Source of the DNA: an uncultured bacterium
GTDB lineage: Bacteria > Bacteroidota > Bacteroidia > Bacteroidales > Bacteroidaceae
Assembly: GCA_905214795.1 (NCBI GenBank)
Contig: CAJMNM010000008.1
Coordinates: forward strand, 29,254-93,253
DNA length: 64,000 bases
Reading direction: 5' to 3'
Below are positions 1 through 9,046 of the stretch, piece by piece. The stretch's first letter is position 1. Every line of letters starts with the position of its first letter. The position numbers and the translations under genes were made by a program. The notes under the pieces are model-generated. The model did not search any database. It saw only the letters and a program-made list of their open reading frames with translations, and was not told where the DNA came from.

Positions 1-581
1 TGAACCCGCATAAAACGGGGAGAAGGGAGACGTTCTTCCATACTTTTCATGCTGATAAGTGATAAAATAGGTTTGGAATCACTTTCTATGTAGATTTTCA
101 GATAGTCTTTAAGTCCTTCAATATATATGATATCATCCAACCTGATCTGTCGAAGTTTATAGTCGGATTTAACATAGATGAAATCACTTTCTGGAGTTTC
201 TTTGTTTGTATTCTGACGTGCCATGTTAAACCATTCTACTGCCTTGTTTGCGGCTGCAAGAAACTCATTATAACTGACTGGCTTTAGCAAGTAGTCTATG
301 GCATTGGCTTTAAAACCCTCTATAGCATATTGGTTAAAAGCAGTGGTGAATATGACACGGATGTTTTTAGGAAGCATTTTTGCAAATTCCAATCCGTTGA
401 GATCTGGCATCTGTATATCCAAAAAAAGCAGGTCTATTTCTTTGTTTCTTATATCATTCAGTGCAGTGATTGCACTGTTGTAATTGCCACATAATTCCAG
501 AAATGGAGTCTTTTTAACGTAGCTTTCCATCAGATTCAAAGCTAAAGGCTCATCATCTACTATAGCACATTTAAGATTCAT
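1..581 (-). CDS. LytTR-family response regulator (3' end cut by window edge)
   Basis: Two-component response regulator. The 193 visible residues have a receiver domain with the acidic pair D9/D10, the phospho-acceptor D55 in the motif LFLDIQMPD, T80 and K100, followed from about residue 130 by the start of a LytTR DNA-binding domain (IYVKSDYK-like strand, YIEGLKDYLKIY). The C-terminus lies beyond base 1. The ATG overlaps the stop of the upstream sensor kinase in an ATGA arrangement, so the two are translationally coupled. It should bind direct repeats in promoters when phosphorylated by the adjacent LytS-type kinase. Its position at the end of an efflux operon suggests it controls that operon, but this is inference. 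Family assignment is firm. Confidence 0.93.
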   Translation of the reverse strand, partial: MNLKCAIVDDEPLALNLMESYVKKTPFLELCGNYNSAITALNDIRNKEIDLLFLDIQMPDLNGLEFAKMLPKNIRVIFTTAFNQYAIEGFKANAIDYLLKPVSYNEFLAAANKAVEWFNMARQNTNKETPESDFIYVKSDYKLRQIRLDDIIYIEGLKDYLKIYIESDSKPILSLISMKSMEERLPSPRFMRV

Positions 582-1657
582 AGTTCAGAAGTTTGAATAA
601 TTAATAAGGATGTATATACAGTCTGACTTTCGTTTGTTCCTTTTTTCCATTCATATTTTTCCGGATAGATAAGCTCCAAACGTCGTTTAACTTGTTCAAG
701 CCCAATACCGCTTCCGCTAATGTCATTTCTCGTCTTTGGATAATTAGAATTATCTATTCTCAGGCATAAACGATCAGGTTCTTCATAATATATATGGATA
801 TGTATGAAACAGTTTTGTGTCGGACTGATTCCATGTTTAAATGCATTTTCTACCAAGGATATATATATCAGTGGAGCTATACGGATATTGTTTTTTTCTG
901 GAATATCTATCCTAAATTGTATATCAACATCGTCGGATAAGCGGATTTTCATCAAAGCAACATAGTTCTTCAAAAATTCCAATTCCCGATTTATCGGTGT
1001 GAAATCCATGTTGTTGTCGTACAGTATGTGTCGTAGAAGGCGGCTGAGATCTTGTACGGCCTGTTGTGCTTTGTCTGTATCGAAGGCTATCAATGCATAA
1101 ATATTATTCAAAGTGTTGAGTAGAAAATGTGGATTGATTTGATTTCGCAAATTTTTCAATTCCGCTTCAGTCCTTTTTAACTCGGCTTTCTGGCGTGCAA
1201 CTTCTGCTATACGCCATTTTTTACTCATTCTTATGCTTGCACCGAGTGCTGCAGTAAATCCAAATATGATAAAATCGCGTATTCTAAACAAAATGAAGAC
1301 CCATTCGCTTGGTGGAGTATGTGCAGGTCGTTTAACTCGAGGGAAGGGGAAGTAAAGATTGCATATTTCAAACCAAATATGTGAGATAATCAACATGAAT
1401 AAGCACAGAATGGCATTGATAATGACATATGTTTTATATTTCTTTTGGAAAAGATAATGCGGAACAAGATGTAGATAATTGGTATAAAATATGATACCAA
1501 GCACAATGGGAGTGCCCATCATTCTGATGAACTCTCCCTTATACATTTGTTCGTTGGTTCTTCCTATCAGCATTGGAGTAACCCCAAATAAGAATATCCA
1601 AGCGGAAATATGAATTAAAAATTCTTGTGAATATCGTTGTCTTAAATCTTTTTTCAT
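578..1657 (-). CDS. LytS/YpdA-type sensor histidine kinase
   Basis: Membrane sensor kinase of the His_kinase (PF06580) class that partners with LytTR regulators. About four hydrophobic segments fall in residues 15-33, 46-63, 77-95 and 120-140. A short coiled coil (about 150-172) leads to the phospho-acceptor H177 in the motif NQINPHFLLNTLNNI. An N box (ISLVENAFKHG) and a G box (GSGIGLEQVKRRL) of the ATPase domain follow. There is no separate extracellular sensor domain, so the signal is probably read within the membrane. Length (359 aa) is typical. It sits between the MacB permease and the regulator, all on the minus strand, and its stop overlaps the regulator start by 4 bases. Confidence 0.95.
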   Translation of the reverse strand: MKKDLRQRYSQEFLIHISAWIFLFGVTPMLIGRTNEQMYKGEFIRMMGTPIVLGIIFYTNYLHLVPHYLFQKKYKTYVIINAILCLFMLIISHIWFEICNLYFPFPRVKRPAHTPPSEWVFILFRIRDFIIFGFTAALGASIRMSKKWRIAEVARQKAELKRTEAELKNLRNQINPHFLLNTLNNIYALIAFDTDKAQQAVQDLSRLLRHILYDNNMDFTPINRELEFLKNYVALMKIRLSDDVDIQFRIDIPEKNNIRIAPLIYISLVENAFKHGISPTQNCFIHIHIYYEEPDRLCLRIDNSNYPKTRNDISGSGIGLEQVKRRLELIYPEKYEWKKGTNESQTVYTSLLIIQTSEL

Positions 1658-1723
1658 AAGCTTATTTTTATAAACTTACTGCAAATATCTTCACAAAGTT
1701 TCAATTAATCAAATTTCTGTCTT

Positions 1724-2962
1724 TTATTCATATCTGATAGCTTCTATCGGATCCATATTGGCTGCTTTTTTTGCAGGATACCAGCCAAAGAATATTCCGA
1801 TAAAAGTGCAGACACCGAAACTCATGAGAATACTCCACATTTGAATATAGATAGGCATGTGTGCTGCATATTTAATGATGTAGGCAGCTCCAATACCCAT
1901 AACAACACCTATTAATCCACCGGCGACACTGAGTAAGCCGGCCTCAATAAGAAACTGGCTTAAAATATCCACACCTCTCGCACCGACAGACATTCTTAAT
2001 CCGATTTCTTTGGTTCGTTCGGTTACAGATACATACATGATATTCATGATACCAATACCGCCTACAAGTAATGAGATGCCGGCTACGCTTCCTAGTAAAA
2101 TTGTCAGTAAATCCATGGTGGAATTCATCATGGTAGCCATTTCTTCCTGGCTACGTATTGTAAAATCGTCTTCGTCGGCAGGAGTCGTATCCGTTGCTTC
2201 TTTCAGTTTGTGATTTTTACGTAGTATATCTGTAATTTCACTGATGGCCTTATCTGTTGCATTTTCGGTGATTGCAGAACAGTTAATGCCTTGCAGATAT
2301 GTAATAGCAAGAATTCGTTTCATTACGGTGGTGTAGGGAACCAAAGCCAAATCGTCCTGGTCCATTCCCATAGAATTGTAACCTTTTGACTTCAGGACTC
2401 CGACAACACGGAACGGAATGGAGTTGAAGCGCACAACGCGACCTACAGGATCACTGCCGTCAGGAAAAAGATTGTCTACGACTGTTTTTCCCAGTACACA
2501 GACTTTGGCAGCTGTTTTAATATCCTGATCAGTGAAAAATTCACCGTCTTCAACCTGGAGTTGTCGGATAGTCAGATAGTCTTCATTAACACCGTATATT
2601 GTAGAAGGTGTATTATTGTTGCCATATATAAATTGTCCGCTACTGTTTACAGATGGACTGATGGCTGCAATATATTTACTCTCGTTGCGGATACTTTCGT
2701 AATCTTCCAGTTTCAGAGTTTGCATTTCGCTGGCATCCTGACGAACACCGCCACGCATATCTGCTCCGGGATGAATCATAATCATGTTTGAGCCCATTTC
2801 AGAAATCTGTTTTCTGATACTTCTTTTTGAGCCTTGGCCAATAGCCAGCATGGCAATAACAGATGCCACACCAATAATGATGCCTAACGCAGTAAGGAAT
2901 GAGCGTAGTTTGTTTGCGGCTATGGCTTTAAGGGCTATTTTAAATAAATTAATGGTATTCAT
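1724..2962 (-). CDS. MacB-type ABC transporter permease (FtsX family)
   Basis: Permease half of a MacB-like tripartite efflux or mechanotransmission ABC transporter. It has one N-terminal membrane helix (about 20-42, ending in the conserved GIIIGVASVIAML), a large periplasmic domain (about 45-285) and three C-terminal helices with the family motif GGIGIMNIMYVSVTERTKEIG at their start. It ends in the usual MDPIEAIRYE. Unlike E. coli MacB, where ATPase and permease are fused, the ATPase here is the separate gene immediately upstream, the common arrangement in Bacteroidetes. It should dimerise and couple to the MacA-like adaptor and TolC-like channel of the same operon. The substrate cannot be read from the sequence. 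Confidence 0.94.
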   Translation of the reverse strand: MNTINLFKIALKAIAANKLRSFLTALGIIIGVASVIAMLAIGQGSKRSIRKQISEMGSNMIMIHPGADMRGGVRQDASEMQTLKLEDYESIRNESKYIAAISPSVNSSGQFIYGNNNTPSTIYGVNEDYLTIRQLQVEDGEFFTDQDIKTAAKVCVLGKTVVDNLFPDGSDPVGRVVRFNSIPFRVVGVLKSKGYNSMGMDQDDLALVPYTTVMKRILAITYLQGINCSAITENATDKAISEITDILRKNHKLKEATDTTPADEDDFTIRSQEEMATMMNSTMDLLTILLGSVAGISLLVGGIGIMNIMYVSVTERTKEIGLRMSVGARGVDILSQFLIEAGLLSVAGGLIGVVMGIGAAYIIKYAAHMPIYIQMWSILMSFGVCTFIGIFFGWYPAKKAANMDPIEAIRYE

Positions 2963-3008
2963 CTTATTTCATTTAATCTTTTGGATACTATCTGCTGACA
3001 GAAAGTCA

Positions 3009-3770
3009 TCAGTCGTCATTAGGAATAGGTATCTTTGCCAAGGCTTCTGCAGCAGAGAGAATATTGTGGTTGATGGTATCCTCTCTGATTTGTCCATCGC
3101 GCAGCATGATGTTCCGGCTACTGTATTGAGCTATTTCCGGATTATGTGTAACAAAAATAATTGTACGTCCTTCGGCATGAAGTTTCTGGAATAAAACCAG
3201 AATCTCGAATGAAGTTCGTGTATCCAGATTACCGGTCGCCTCATCGGCCAGGATAACAGCAGGGTTATTTACCAGAGCACGTGCTATTGCAACACGTTGC
3301 ATTTGTCCACCTGACATTTGATTTGACTTGTGATACAGACGATTTCCAAGTCCAACCATCTCAAGTGCGTTAATAGCTCGTTCACGGCGCTCTTTTGCAG
3401 ATACGCTAGAGTTATACATGAGAGGTAATTCTACATTTTCTACTGCTGTAGTTTTTGCAAGAAGATTGTAGTTTTGAAATACAAATCCGATTTTTCTGTT
3501 TCTTAATATAGCACGTTGCCAACGCTTCATTTTTCTGACAGAAGTACCATCCAGTATATATTCACCGCTTGTTGGTGTGTCCAGACACCCCAGCTGGTTA
3601 AGCAAAGTCGATTTTCCAGAGCCGGAAGTACCCATTATGGTAACAAATTCTCCTTCGTATATTTTGAAAGAGATGCCACGAAGTGCATGTACGACTTCAT
3701 CACCTACGATAAAGTTACGTTTAACGTTTTGCAGTTCAATGACAACTTTTCTTTGATTCTGTTCTTCCAT
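3009..3770 (-). CDS. MacB-type ABC transporter ATP-binding protein
   Basis: Cytoplasmic ATPase of the LolD/MacB (MacB_FtsE) subfamily. It shows Walker A GTSGSGKST at residues 47-55, a Q-loop (GFVFQNYNLL), an ABC signature MSGGQMQRVAIARAL, Walker B VILADEATGNLD and the H-loop (FVTHNPE). Length (253 aa) is normal for a stand-alone subunit with a short C-terminal tail. It lies between the adaptor gene (18-base gap upstream) and the permease gene, consistent with one transcript. It hydrolyses ATP to drive the paired FtsX-like permease. Confidence 0.96.
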   Translation of the reverse strand: MEEQNQRKVVIELQNVKRNFIVGDEVVHALRGISFKIYEGEFVTIMGTSGSGKSTLLNQLGCLDTPTSGEYILDGTSVRKMKRWQRAILRNRKIGFVFQNYNLLAKTTAVENVELPLMYNSSVSAKERRERAINALEMVGLGNRLYHKSNQMSGGQMQRVAIARALVNNPAVILADEATGNLDTRTSFEILVLFQKLHAEGRTIIFVTHNPEIAQYSSRNIMLRDGQIREDTINHNILSAAEALAKIPIPNDD

Positions 3771-3788
3771 AATTTCTCTTTGTTTAAA

Positions 3789-4973
3789 TTATTTGGAAGT
3801 ACTATTTTTATCTTTCTTTTGTCCGGGGTGTGGCATGAAAGGATTTGTCTCTTCTTGTGGAGCGGTGTCAGTGTCATCTTTTAATTCAGACATGGACAAA
3901 ATGACTTTAGTACCTTTGGAAATTCCCGAAATAATTTCAGTCCGGGCACCATCAGTTGCTCCAATGTTGATACTATGCGCTTTCAATGTCTGTCCTTCTA
4001 AAGTCCAAAGTTTATTTTTTCCATTACAATCCTCGATTTTGTAGGCCTTTCCAATAATGTCCTCGGCTGGAGTAAAACGGAGAGCTTTGGATTTTACGCT
4101 CAGTACATTGGTGCGTTCAAGTGTGTTGACTGTTACATTGGCAGTGAGTCCGGGTTTCAGTTTGAGGTCTTTGTTCGGTGCGGAAATGACTACTTCATAA
4201 GTTACCACATTATTTTCTGTGGTTGCTTCCTGACGTACTTGAGTAACTTCACCGTGGAATATATCATTAGGAAATGCATCAACGGTAAAAGTAACATGCT
4301 GTCCTTCTTTGACATCTCCTATATCGGCCTCGTCAATGTCTGCGATAACACGCATGTCGGTCAGATCTTTTGCAATCGTGAAAAGGGTAGGTGTTTCAAA
4401 GCTTGATGCTACAGTCTGTCCTTCTTCTACGGCTCTACTTAATACGATGCCGTCAATTGGCGAGGTAATGGTGGCATAACTGATATTTGTTTCTGCCTTC
4501 TTTACATTTTCCTGACTTGTATGATAGCTTTCTAATGCTTTTTTGTAGGCAAGGTAGGCGCTTTCATATTCGTCTTTGCTTACAAGTCCTTTGTCATTAA
4601 GATTCTTGTAGCGTTTGTAGTTGGTTTCTTGATAATTCAATTCACTTTTTGCACTAGATAAATTAGCGCGTGCACTGTTGAGTTCACTTGTGAGGTTGGT
4701 CTTGTCAAGTTCAGCGATTACTTGACCTTTTTTTACAATACTATTGTAATCTACATATATTTTGCTGATGATACCAGATACCTGTGTACCGACTTCCACT
4801 TCGGTTACAGGCTCTATAGTACCGGTTGCAGTGACGCTGTTACGAATTGTGTCTGGCTCTACCGTTGTGGTTTCAAATGTAACTTGTGCATCTTTCTTTC
4901 CAATGGTAGTCAATGCAATAGCAGCTAATATTACTATGGCTACAATGCTGATGATAAATTTCTTCTTTTTCAT
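3789..4973 (-). CDS. MacA-like periplasmic adaptor (HlyD/RND membrane fusion family)
   Basis: Membrane fusion protein bridging the inner-membrane ABC pump to the TolC-like channel. It has an N-terminal membrane anchor (about residues 5-24), a first barrel-sandwich half (VEVGTQVSGIISKIYVDYN), an alpha-helical hairpin with coiled-coil character (about 95-160), the second biotinyl-lipoyl half (ITSPIDGIVLSRAVEEGQTV) and beta-barrel and membrane-proximal domains. The C-terminus is Pro/Lys-rich. Length (394 aa) is typical of MacA. It is second in the operon after the TolC-family gene (15-base gap). A weak alternative is an RND adaptor, but the adjacent MacB pair decides the assignment. Confidence 0.94.
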   Translation of the reverse strand: MKKKKFIISIVAIVILAAIALTTIGKKDAQVTFETTTVEPDTIRNSVTATGTIEPVTEVEVGTQVSGIISKIYVDYNSIVKKGQVIAELDKTNLTSELNSARANLSSAKSELNYQETNYKRYKNLNDKGLVSKDEYESAYLAYKKALESYHTSQENVKKAETNISYATITSPIDGIVLSRAVEEGQTVASSFETPTLFTIAKDLTDMRVIADIDEADIGDVKEGQHVTFTVDAFPNDIFHGEVTQVRQEATTENNVVTYEVVISAPNKDLKLKPGLTANVTVNTLERTNVLSVKSKALRFTPAEDIIGKAYKIEDCNGKNKLWTLEGQTLKAHSINIGATDGARTEIISGISKGTKVILSMSELKDDTDTAPQEETNPFMPHPGQKKDKNSTSK

Positions 4974-4988
4974 ATTGCGTTAATATTT

Positions 4989-6338
4989 TTACAGATTAAT
5001 TGATTCACCCTGATAGAATTTCAATAGTTGGGCGTTTAAGATTGTGGTATATTTGCTTTGTAACTTATCTTGTTGTGCAGTGAGCAGCTGGTCGCGTCCG
5101 GTCATTAACTCTACGATATTTTTCAAACCGTTTTTAAACTGTTCATTTAGCAATTCATAGCTGATTGCGGCACTTTTTACTTTGGCTTGTGCCGCAATAA
5201 AATTTTGCTGGCTACTGTTGGCGTTTACCCAATATGAATCAATTGTACTGTAAAGTTGTTGCTGTAAATCGATTAAACTTAATTCACTGTCTAGTTTATT
5301 TAGTTTCGCTTTTTTTACGTTTGTTTGATTCTTTTTATTGTCAAATATGGGTATGGATAATGTAAATCCTAAAGAGGCGTTCAGATTTTGTTTTAGTTGT
5401 TCTCCTACTGTTTCACGGCTACCAGAATAATGACTGTCACCAATACCTGCATTGAGGGATATGGTGGGATGATAGCCGGCTTTGGCAATATCAATATTAA
5501 GATCAGCGGCTTCAATGCTCAATTTCCCTGCTTTGATTTCGGGACGCAGTTCAAGTGCTTTTTCATAAACTTCCATTTCGTCAGGGATGGGGTGAAGCGC
5601 TGTCTCGTCGTCCAGTGACAGTTGGTTGATTTGAAAATTGTCCGTTCCACCAAGTTCGAGTAAGTCTTTAAGTTGACGGGTATAATTGGCAATTTGTGAT
5701 TGTGTTGCAACAATGTCATATCTGCTGCTGCAGACTTGAGCCTCAAGTTGAGCCAGATCTGCTTTTGAGATCTGCCCTTCATTATACATTTCTTTTCCTC
5801 TTTCAAATTGACTTTCTGCTGTTTTGAGTAATTCTTCATTTACTTTTTTAGCTTCAATAGAATAGAGGATCTGTATGTAAAGCTGAGTTATTTGTTCTTG
5901 TATGCTGTTAGCTGTTTGTTGGGTGTTGAGGCTGGAAATTTCGTTCTGAATTTTTTGTTCTTTCACATTTTTCCGGTTTGCACCGCCATTCCAAATGGTC
6001 CAAGATGCGTTTAGGCCATAGCTGCCGTTTTCTGTCAGTTTATTAGTGGAGCTGTTGGCGATACCATCTGTAACGATATTGCTGGCAGATTCTTGTAATG
6101 GTCTGTAACTTAAATTTTGCGAAGTGCTGAAAGATAAACTAGGAAACAGTTCTGCTTTTTTTTGACTCAAGTCGAGCGAGCCTTGTTGTTCTGTTACTTT
6201 GCTTTTTTGCAACTGGATATTATGCTCGGTGGCATAATCAATGCAATCCTGCAATGACCATGTTGAGCGCTCTTGTGCTGATAACATGTAAATGTCAAAC
6301 AGGAGGGCTGTTGTAATCAGATAGTGTTTGTAATTCAT
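4989..6338 (-). CDS. TolC-family outer membrane channel
   Basis: Outer-membrane efflux channel (two OEP repeats, PF02321). The chosen start gives MNYKHYLITTALLF with a signal peptide ending near SAQ. An in-frame extension back to 6467 would put 43 non-signal-like residues in front and would overlap the promoter region, so it is rejected. The first OEP repeat starts at WSLQDCIDYATEHNIQLQ and the second at about residue 250. Long helical stretches with many Gln/Ala/Leu fit the TolC coiled-coil barrel. It is the first gene of the efflux operon, which suggests TolC and adaptor levels are set together with the regulator at the operon's end. Confidence 0.94.
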   Translation of the reverse strand: MNYKHYLITTALLFDIYMLSAQERSTWSLQDCIDYATEHNIQLQKSKVTEQQGSLDLSQKKAELFPSLSFSTSQNLSYRPLQESASNIVTDGIANSSTNKLTENGSYGLNASWTIWNGGANRKNVKEQKIQNEISSLNTQQTANSIQEQITQLYIQILYSIEAKKVNEELLKTAESQFERGKEMYNEGQISKADLAQLEAQVCSSRYDIVATQSQIANYTRQLKDLLELGGTDNFQINQLSLDDETALHPIPDEMEVYEKALELRPEIKAGKLSIEAADLNIDIAKAGYHPTISLNAGIGDSHYSGSRETVGEQLKQNLNASLGFTLSIPIFDNKKNQTNVKKAKLNKLDSELSLIDLQQQLYSTIDSYWVNANSSQQNFIAAQAKVKSAAISYELLNEQFKNGLKNIVELMTGRDQLLTAQQDKLQSKYTTILNAQLLKFYQGESINL

Positions 6339-6432
6339 AATAGTTCTGCTTTTTAACATTACAAAATTAACATTCTGACATGATGAGTGGAAATTTAATA
6401 TACAAGATTGAATGATTTTTCGACTGAACCGC

Positions 6433-6440
6433 CAAATATA
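6433..6440 (-). promoter_or_regulatory. -7 element of the efflux operon promoter
   Basis: TATATTTG on the minus strand matches the Bacteroidetes -7 consensus TAnnTTTG. It lies about 95 bases before the tolC-like start, giving a leader of roughly 85-90 bases. No clear TTTG -33 box is seen at the expected distance, so an activator such as the operon's own LytTR regulator may be needed (inference). Confidence 0.5.
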
Positions 6441-6454
6441 TCTATAAAAAAGCT

Positions 6455-6462
6455 TATATTTG
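6455..6462 (+). promoter_or_regulatory. -7 element of the riboflavin synthase promoter
   Basis: TATATTTG on the plus strand matches TAnnTTTG and lies 31 bases before the ribE start codon. It forms an inverted repeat with the minus-strand -7 element at 6433-6440, so the two divergent promoters sit back to back within 30 bases. Confidence 0.5.
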
Positions 6463-6493
6463 AACATTCAAAACTGTAACTAAAAAAATCATT

Positions 6494-7105
6494 ATGTTCT
6501 CAGGAATAGTTGAAGAAATGGCTCGGATTATTGCCATTGAAAAGGAAAAGGATAATGTACATTTTACGTTAACCTGTTCATTTGTAGATGAGTTGAAAAT
6601 AGATCAGAGTGTAGCTCATAACGGGGTTTGTTTGACGGTTGTTCGTATAAAGGACCATACTTATACGGTTACTGCCATGCGCGAAACTCTTGACCGCTCC
6701 AATTTGGGGTTACTGAAGGTTGGCGATGAAGTCAATGTAGAGAGATCTATGATGATGAATGGTCGGTTGGATGGACATATTGTTCAAGGGCATGTAGATC
6801 AGACCGCCGAATGTAAGTCCATAGAGGATGCAAACGGAAGTTACATCTATACTTTCGCTTATCCTTTTGATAAAGAAATGGCACAACGGGGGTATTTCAC
6901 AGTAGACAAGGGATCTGTTACAGTAAATGGAGTAAGTCTTACTGTTTGCAATCCGACAAAAGACACATTCCAGGTTAACATTATACCTTATACTTATGAG
7001 CATACAAATTTTCATGCCATAAAAATAGGAAGTAAAGTTAATCTCGAATTTGATATTATAGGAAAATACCTAAGTCGAATGATGTCATTAACTTCAGAGA
7101 GCTGA
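6494..7105 (+). CDS. ribE: Riboflavin synthase, alpha subunit
   Basis: Cytoplasmic enzyme that dismutates two 6,7-dimethyl-8-ribityllumazine molecules into riboflavin and a pyrimidine. The start MFSGIVEEMARI is the family hallmark, and the protein has two lumazine-binding barrels: residues 1 to about 95 (with NGVCLTVV and the MRETLDRSNLG segment, then the GHIVQGHVDQ hinge) and about 96-200 (NGVSLTV, IIPYTYEHTNF). Length (203 aa) is normal. It stands alone, with no other rib genes next to it and no FMN riboswitch seen upstream. It converges on the BrkB-family gene with a 19-base gap. Confidence 0.97.
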   Translation: MFSGIVEEMARIIAIEKEKDNVHFTLTCSFVDELKIDQSVAHNGVCLTVVRIKDHTYTVTAMRETLDRSNLGLLKVGDEVNVERSMMMNGRLDGHIVQGHVDQTAECKSIEDANGSYIYTFAYPFDKEMAQRGYFTVDKGSVTVNGVSLTVCNPTKDTFQVNIIPYTYEHTNFHAIKIGSKVNLEFDIIGKYLSRMMSLTSES

Positions 7106-7124
7106 TATTTTAGAAAAAACAGCT

Positions 7125-8432
7125 TTATAGTTCTTTCAAAAGTATATCTTGATCGGTATGTATACATTGGGAGCGTATTTTTAAAAGGCGCTCCCATTCT
7201 TCTGAATTAGCATGGAAGACAGTAGGAGTATAAATGTTTCCGTAACTGTCTATTCGTTTCATAAATAAACTTACAGTCAGATGATTGATGTCTTCGGCCG
7301 GTGAATAGCGTTCTGGCATGTCATCCTTGTGTTCTACTATAAGAAGATGCATTTTTTGAAGTTCATGGGTTAGCTTGCTGACGATGCCTACAGGTAGTGA
7401 TGTTTCTACAGCCAGGCCATAGATGGTATAAGGTTTCATGCCTTTTTCAAACCGTTTACAGATTTTAGACATGATTAACAAGGCTAACATGTCGTGATAG
7501 CTTCTGCTTATTTTATGTATATCTTTTATATAATAATAACTTCTGAGATTTTGGTTGGCAAATGAAAGCTGTGCTCCAAACAGACAGATTATCCATGAAA
7601 AATTGACCCATAACATGAATAGCGGGAGCGCAGCGAATGAACCGTATATTGCGTTGTAACTCGACATCCAAATTTGGGAATGAATATAGAAGTATTGTAA
7701 CACCTGAAATGCAATGCCGGCAAGTATGCCTGGAAAAATGGCACATCGGAATCTTACACTGGTATTGGGCATATACATATAAAGGCTCGTAAAGAGTAAA
7801 CTGCTGATGATGTAGGGAGATATTCTGATTATAAGCTTTACGGTTTTACTTAATACCAGAAAATTTGGAAAGTGTTCTGCGATTGTAACCATGAATATGG
7901 ATAAACCACTGCTGATAATCATTAATATAGGTAAAAGCAGAAAAACGCTGATATAATCTGTTATCTGGCGATATATGGAACGTTGGTTTTTAACTTGCCA
8001 GATATTGTTTAAAGCCAATTCAATGTTGCTGGTCAGCTGAATGACAGTATAAAGTAACAAGATGAGCCCGAATCCTATAAAAATTCCGCTTTTTGTATGG
8101 TCGAGATACGAACCTATGAAATTAAATATCAGGTCAGCGAATTTCTCGTTAACACTCAGATTCTGTTTGATTTCATTTTCAATGACAGTGCCATATCCGA
8201 ATCCGCGTCCAATAGCAAAGATGATGGCCAGGATAGGGACAGTTGCTAATAGGGTAGAGTATGTCAGTGCGGAAGCATGGCTGTTTATGTTTTTATTGAT
8301 ATAACATTCTATTGTAATGACTAGTTTTTTCAGCGCAATAAAAAAATAACGTTTTACCGGTGATAACTGTTCTTCATTCACGTACCATATCTTGTGCGTG
8401 AAAAAGAATTCCATTTGACGGAGGCTAAGCAT
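7125..8432 (-). CDS. YihY/BrkB-family inner membrane protein
   Basis: Polytopic membrane protein of the YihY/virulence factor BrkB family (PF03631). The family motif SHASALTYSTLLATVPILA is present at about residues 51-69, followed by about six hydrophobic helices through residue 285. A soluble C-terminal region of about 130 residues resembles a winged-helix-like tail often found in Bacteroidetes members. The family was once annotated as ribonuclease BN, which is now considered wrong; the molecular function is unknown. The gene follows the RNase P RNA on the same strand with about 30 bases between. Confidence 0.9.
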   Translation of the reverse strand: MLSLRQMEFFFTHKIWYVNEEQLSPVKRYFFIALKKLVITIECYINKNINSHASALTYSTLLATVPILAIIFAIGRGFGYGTVIENEIKQNLSVNEKFADLIFNFIGSYLDHTKSGIFIGFGLILLLYTVIQLTSNIELALNNIWQVKNQRSIYRQITDYISVFLLLPILMIISSGLSIFMVTIAEHFPNFLVLSKTVKLIIRISPYIISSLLFTSLYMYMPNTSVRFRCAIFPGILAGIAFQVLQYFYIHSQIWMSSYNAIYGSFAALPLFMLWVNFSWIICLFGAQLSFANQNLRSYYYIKDIHKISRSYHDMLALLIMSKICKRFEKGMKPYTIYGLAVETSLPVGIVSKLTHELQKMHLLIVEHKDDMPERYSPAEDINHLTVSLFMKRIDSYGNIYTPTVFHANSEEWERLLKIRSQCIHTDQDILLKEL

Positions 8433-8461
8433 AGGCTTAAGGTTATTAAAAGTTGAAAAAA

Positions 8462-8826
8462 GAAAAGCAGTCGGCCTGTAAGCCGGGTTCTGTTTCCCGT
8501 AGAAACGGGACGCTTGCCATTTATCCAGACCTCATGTCACCATAAGGCTCAATCGTTCTACCCTCCGGCTTGAGCGGGCAGCTCTTCTTGTGGCGCCGGT
8601 ATACGCGAACTTTCAACTTCCGGAATGCACAGCCCGGATGTCACCATCCGGCTGGTGGGCTCTTACCCCGCCTTCTCACCCTTACCCGTTAAGAAAACGG
8701 GCGGTTATTTTCTTCTGCATGGTCTAACTTTCACAAATTACTTCCCATTAAGAAGCGGAATGCCCTGTGTTGCCCGGACTTTCCTCTCCCAATATTGGCA
8801 GCGGCAAGCCGGTCGGCTGCTTTTCG
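8462..8826 (-). ncRNA. rnpB: RNase P RNA component
   Basis: Catalytic RNA of RNase P, which removes 5' leaders from pre-tRNAs. On the minus strand the 5' end AAAAGCAG pairs with CUGCUUUU at the 3' end (helix P1). The universally conserved GAGGAAAGUCCGGGC (CR I/P4) follows the AAUAUUGG segment, and the 3' part carries AGAACCCGGCUUACAGG, the P4 partner. Length of about 365 nt fits a bacterial A-type RNA. A U-rich stretch after P1 (TTTTCTTTTTT) can act as terminator before the downstream BrkB-family gene. End positions are estimated from P1 and the promoter and could be off by a few bases. Confidence 0.96.
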
Positions 8827-8829
8827 ATA

Positions 8830-8860
8830 CAAAAGTACATGTTTTTTTTAAACTGACAAA
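8830..8860 (-). promoter_or_regulatory. rnpB promoter (-33 TTTG, -7 TACTTTTG)
   Basis: On the minus strand TTTG (8860-8857) is followed after 19 bases by TACTTTTG (8837-8830), an essentially perfect match to the Bacteroidetes housekeeping promoter TTTG-N19-21-TAnnTTTG. It places the start of transcription within a few bases of the predicted RNase P RNA 5' end. Confidence 0.85.
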
Positions 8861-8981
8861 ATGAGGTCAATGAATGTAAAATTGTCAGTCTGTGATTTTA
8901 AGTGCTGTTAATCTGTTTCCTGCAGTGTTAAAAGATAGCAAAAAACACACCAAAAGTGTACAATAGCAAACTATTTGTCTT

Positions 8982-8989
8982 TATTTTTG
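8982..8989 (+). promoter_or_regulatory. -7 element upstream of the HtrA gene
   Basis: TATTTTTG matches TAnnTTTG and lies 57 bases before the protease start codon. No good -33 box is seen 19-21 bases upstream, so the call rests on the -7 alone. Confidence 0.4.
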
Positions 8990-9046
8990 TGTCAGTTAAA
9001 CGATAATTAAAATCAAATAAAATATCAATTATCAATAGTTAGAATT

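Noticed and set aside
6339..6467. N-terminal extension of the TolC-like protein to 6467
   Set aside because: The extra 43 residues are not signal-like and the region holds the promoter; the internal start gives a proper signal peptide.
8625..8864. Frame across the RNase P RNA gene
   Set aside because: It runs antisense to a clear RNase P RNA with conserved CR I/P4 and P1; coding is not supported.
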